Source: Stenopsyche tienmushanensis
Taxonomy: Eukaryota; Arthropoda; Insecta; Trichoptera; Stenopsychidae
Length of the DNA: 64,000 nucleotides
Direction of reading: 5' to 3'
Assembly (NCBI GenBank): GCA_008973525.1
Contig: WACJ01000118.1
Coordinates: 62,001 to 126,000 of the forward strand
The notes under the pieces were generated by a model, which saw only the letters and a program-made list of their open reading frames with translations, ran no database searches and had not been told where the DNA came from. Both the position numbers and the translations under genes were made by a program. Positions 60,667-64,000 of this stretch are shown in pieces. Every line of letters starts with the position of its first letter. Positions within the stretch are counted from its first letter, which is position 1.

Positions 60667-61638
60667 CGTTTTTTACAGAGCCTTCTTCAATTCAGCCATA
60701 AAATATCATATAAAACGAGTACAATTTCAAGCTTGCTTATGACCATTTTATCTCAAAAAAACGACATACCTGACTAAAACTTGCGGTATTTGCTTTATCG
60801 ATTTGAAACTGACTGTTCTAAAATATTATTTATGAATAATTGAAAAGTATATCACAATTTCTTTATGATAATATGAACGTTTTAATCAAATTTGCACGTG
60901 ATTCGATCGCAATGCATGATTAAAAATGAATGAGCTATCATTGATGATAGTTTTAACATTATGCAATTTGCTGCTATCATACATTGCAAATATATTACAA
61001 TGCAATGATAGATTATGGCAAAAAAATAATAATAAAGCTTAGGCCTCGAATAGTCTTTTTCGACGTTATAATTCGTTTTGATTTATTTAAATCATGGTTT
61101 CGAAGCGTTGTCTTTTGAAATTTAAGCTTGCATTTGCAATTGGGTTAAGAATTGTTATTTGAAGTGCAAATAAAGGGCGCGATGACCTTTCCATTGGAAG
61201 AGTTTACTGTGACTGAACAAAATGGCCGACAAACACGCGAGACCAAACAAACTGACCTTTAGGATCCCCCCTACACACACTCTAAACAGCTAAGAAACCC
61301 TTATAATTTTACTTTTTAGATGACCCTTGTATATATTTTAAATTTCCCTCCACCCTCCTTTTAAAAATATCACTTAACAATTTATAAGTCATGAGCAGAT
61401 TGATTTATTTTGAAGCAAACTGATGATCAAAACATTCAAAGGGTTATGATAAACTATGTAATTAAAATATAACAATGGTTTATTCATGTGCATATATTTA
61501 ACATACAATTAATTTTATTTAGCCTATGACATACAACTAAATCACAATCAGAGAGAATAGGAAAAGGTTTCTTTTTTATCCTGTAAGATATATTATTTTA
61601 TATACAATCATTCAATTTCTGGTTAATCTACATTTAAG
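60667..61638. other. Spacer between the two HGSNAT copies
   Basis: 972 bp holding the copy A promoter and leader and the copy B 3' flank. A leader exon of copy A probably ends at 60770. No intervening gene. AT-rich, with minus-strand AATAAA-like words below copy B's stop not individually assigned. Confidence 0.5.
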
Positions 61639-64000
61639 TTATATCGTGATAAATATTTTTTTCTTTGCTAAGACAAATGCCACCACGATCCACAGCAGCG
61701 TCCCCCAGAGGGCTTCCATCAAGAAGACGAAATGTGTTCTCATCCCTTCAAATCTCCAATGGAATGGAAATATAACATAGCACATCATGTGGCCGACGTA
61801 CATGACGATGGCATTCATTCCAGGTTCTATAAACGGAGTGCCATTCCACCATTTGGTGACGTCGATGAGGACGTAGCAAATGGATAGCAAAACGAAGGCA
61901 AAACAACTCGTTACCAAGACATACGACAAAGACCTGAAACATTGAATGGTTTTAATTTCGATCATGTGGTGAATATCCAAAGGCAGCTTTGAAGGCATAC
62001 CATAAGTTCTTGTTGACAGGAATCGGTCCATCTTCTTGTGCGAAATTGCATAAGACTGCACCAATCAATCCTGTGACGAATGCCCAACCGAGCCATCTTG
62101 GAATCAGCTGCTTAAAATCTTGATGATGCAGAAGTGTATTACCGGCCTGCACCCCGAAGAATACATGCACGATTGATAAAATGCACCCTGAAATTATATC
62201 CTAGATGAAATAAATCCGCATGAAATTCAAACGCGAAATACACATCTTTCATTGTACCGAATATTCCTTCAGGATCGAAGGATCCTGATTCATACACGAA
62301 TTTGGCAGTCGGATTCTGATACAAATGATTATCGCCCAATATCAATTCGTCGATGTATTTGGTCGCCCCACCAATGCAATCCTTGAAGGCCCAATTTTCG
62401 TGCTTTCCGCCAGGTCCCAAATAACCACTAAAACCAATTGATTGTATCGAACAAACTTAGTAAATCTGAGACAAATTTGTATCAAATGAATATTTATACT
62501 CACGGGTCACAGCCTGGAACAGGAAGGAAGAATATGATGACAGAGTGGAATGCCACCAATACAATCATTATGAACCATTGCCATCCCAATTCGATGATAT
62601 CTTGGAACATCGCTTTGTATTTGTTCTGAAATTCATATTCATATGTACGTAAAGTAACTGTTTTGAAATTTTACAGCAATACGATACGATGAGCAATTTA
62701 ATAAATGCTTACTTCACTTTCGCCTTTCCATTTTTGTGACATTATGACCATCATGGTTGCGACGAAGAAATAAGCCACTCCGAATCTTTGTAAAACGCCA
62801 AATATTCTTATGGTGGCAAGGGTTGGTCCCCATATTGTATTTAAAGCGACCCCAATCAGGAACAATGTACACGAACGCTACAATAAAATTTTATGGGATG
62901 AAATTTGTGGGGGCGTTGAAGATAAATTTGAATAAACAAGTTAAAAATACTAACCCGGAAGATATTGACTAGCGATATATATTTTGGTACATTTTTGGAA
63001 ACCAACGATTTGACCGATATTGGTATGCAAACTCCCATTATCCACATGAAGAATGGGAAGACCAAATCGCCTACAGTTAGACCGTTCCAGGTCGCATGTT
63101 CCAACCACCAATATCTTCCTGCTCCATCGTTTACGAATATCATCAAGACGATGCTCATCCTGAATTAGATCGAATTTTGTATATTTTTATCATAAAAAAC
63201 TGTTTATGATTATATTTTAGTATTTACCCTCTGAATGTGTCCAAAGCTCTTATTCTTCTTTTGACTGGAACCCTTTCTTGTGTAGCCGATTTCCCCGATT
63301 TGAAATATTTGTTTTTGATGTGTTGACATAATAGATATATTAAAGTCAAACCAGTCAAGCAAAAAAAAGCTACCAATAATGCTAAAATGCAAAATTATTG
63401 TAAATATGACAATTGCATATTAATAATACTATTTGTGGAACACTTACGGAGATAAATATTGACAGGCTCTTTTGATATTTTAAAGTCGCACGTTGAGTTT
63501 TTAACGGAGAGGTCATAAACTCCGAATTGTCCACAATTGCGGTCAATTTCACAAATGTAATTGCTGAAGATATAAAAAGAAATAATAGTTCATTGTGTTT
63601 GGCTTTAATACGAGATACGCCAAATCAAGTGTTACCAATTTCGTTCCATTATAACTGGCATATCGTCGATCTTGTCAATGGACACGGACAAGTCGAATTT
63701 AAAAAAAAGCCATTATAATAATTGCACGCGATGATATTTGATTAATATGGAAGTTCACTAATGATTTCAAGCAGTGAGTGTATATAAAAATGCGAGGAGA
63801 TGTTCAGATCATGATTTATTTGCATACTAAACGAATGCACAAGTATTAATATATTACTTGAGGACACTGGTTTCATATAATTTATTTCATCTGAAAATTG
63901 GCAACATTTGATTTGGCATACTTAATTGATCAAACCTTGTGTCATCTTGGTGTACAGTTTCATCATCTCCATTAGAATACACCCTCCATTTGGTGCTGTG
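61639..64000 (-). CDS. HGSNAT: HGSNAT copy B, 5' truncated by the window edge
   Basis: Nine exons seen: 64000-63936 (partial), 63563-63448, 63381-63228, 63159-62955, 62877-62713, 62625-62504, 62427-62258, 62187-62001, 61933-61639. From the 116-nt exon onward, every exon has the same length as its counterpart in copy A (116, 154, 205, 165, 122, 170, 187, 295 nt), with identical phases. That identity proves tandem duplication. The catalytic region reads LEHATWNGLTVGDLVFPFF, histidine kept. The C-terminus is VVAFVLAKKKIFITI. Differences from A cluster in the luminal domain and first helix (AFFCLTGLTLIYLLC). Introns are compact (about 67-115 bp where checked, 372 bp for the one at 63564-63935). 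No frameshift or stop, so it is likely functional. The start lies beyond the right edge. Confidence 0.93.

Noticed and set aside
1..64000. CRISPR arrays, bacterial operons, phage or plasmid features
   Set aside because: No regularly spaced short repeats and no Shine-Dalgarno-linked gene strings; spliced genes and insect transposons show a eukaryotic nuclear origin.

Overview
This is a eukaryotic, AT-rich, repeat-dense nuclear window. Short GT-AG introns (mostly 57-120 bp), mariner, hAT and R1-like transposable-element relics, and a CrebA-type first exon point to an insect; the order cannot be fixed from the sequence. There is no operon, Shine-Dalgarno, CRISPR or plasmid structure, and most short open frames are chance.

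Left part (1 to about 44.9 kb): no host exon could be identified. The stretch is a graveyard of decayed elements: mariner relics (1.7-2.1 and 3.9-4.6 kb), hAT pieces, two LINE reverse-transcriptase relics (11.4-11.7 and 25.1-26.5 kb), a Helitron-like piece (37.5-37.9 kb) and several small non-autonomous repeat families. One of these families is bounded by TTAA and CCCTTT and looks like a piggyBac-type MITE. If the exon at 45.0 kb is CrebA exon 1 on the minus strand, this whole stretch is probably its first intron.

Middle (44.98-49.2 kb): a 22-codon first exon with a clean splice donor, similar to the N-terminus of the bZIP factor CrebA/CREB3L, sits under a GC/CpG-rich island. Beside it lies a nested repeat block with hAT MITEs, one of which has a perfect 8-bp target duplication.

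Right part (49.27-64 kb): four host genes. TBCK (minus strand, 13 exons, reconstructed as 800 residues) has a pseudokinase, a TBC Rab-GAP domain and a rhodanese domain. A plus-strand six-exon gene encodes an unrecognised secreted protein of about 266 residues with 14 cysteines. Two tandem minus-strand copies of HGSNAT (lysosomal heparan-alpha-glucosaminide N-acetyltransferase) follow. Copy A is complete (10 exons, 559 residues); copy B runs off the right edge. All exon models were joined by hand from splice sites and reading phase and are phase-consistent throughout. TBCK and HGSNAT are both endolysosome/membrane-traffic linked, but nothing here shows co-regulation.
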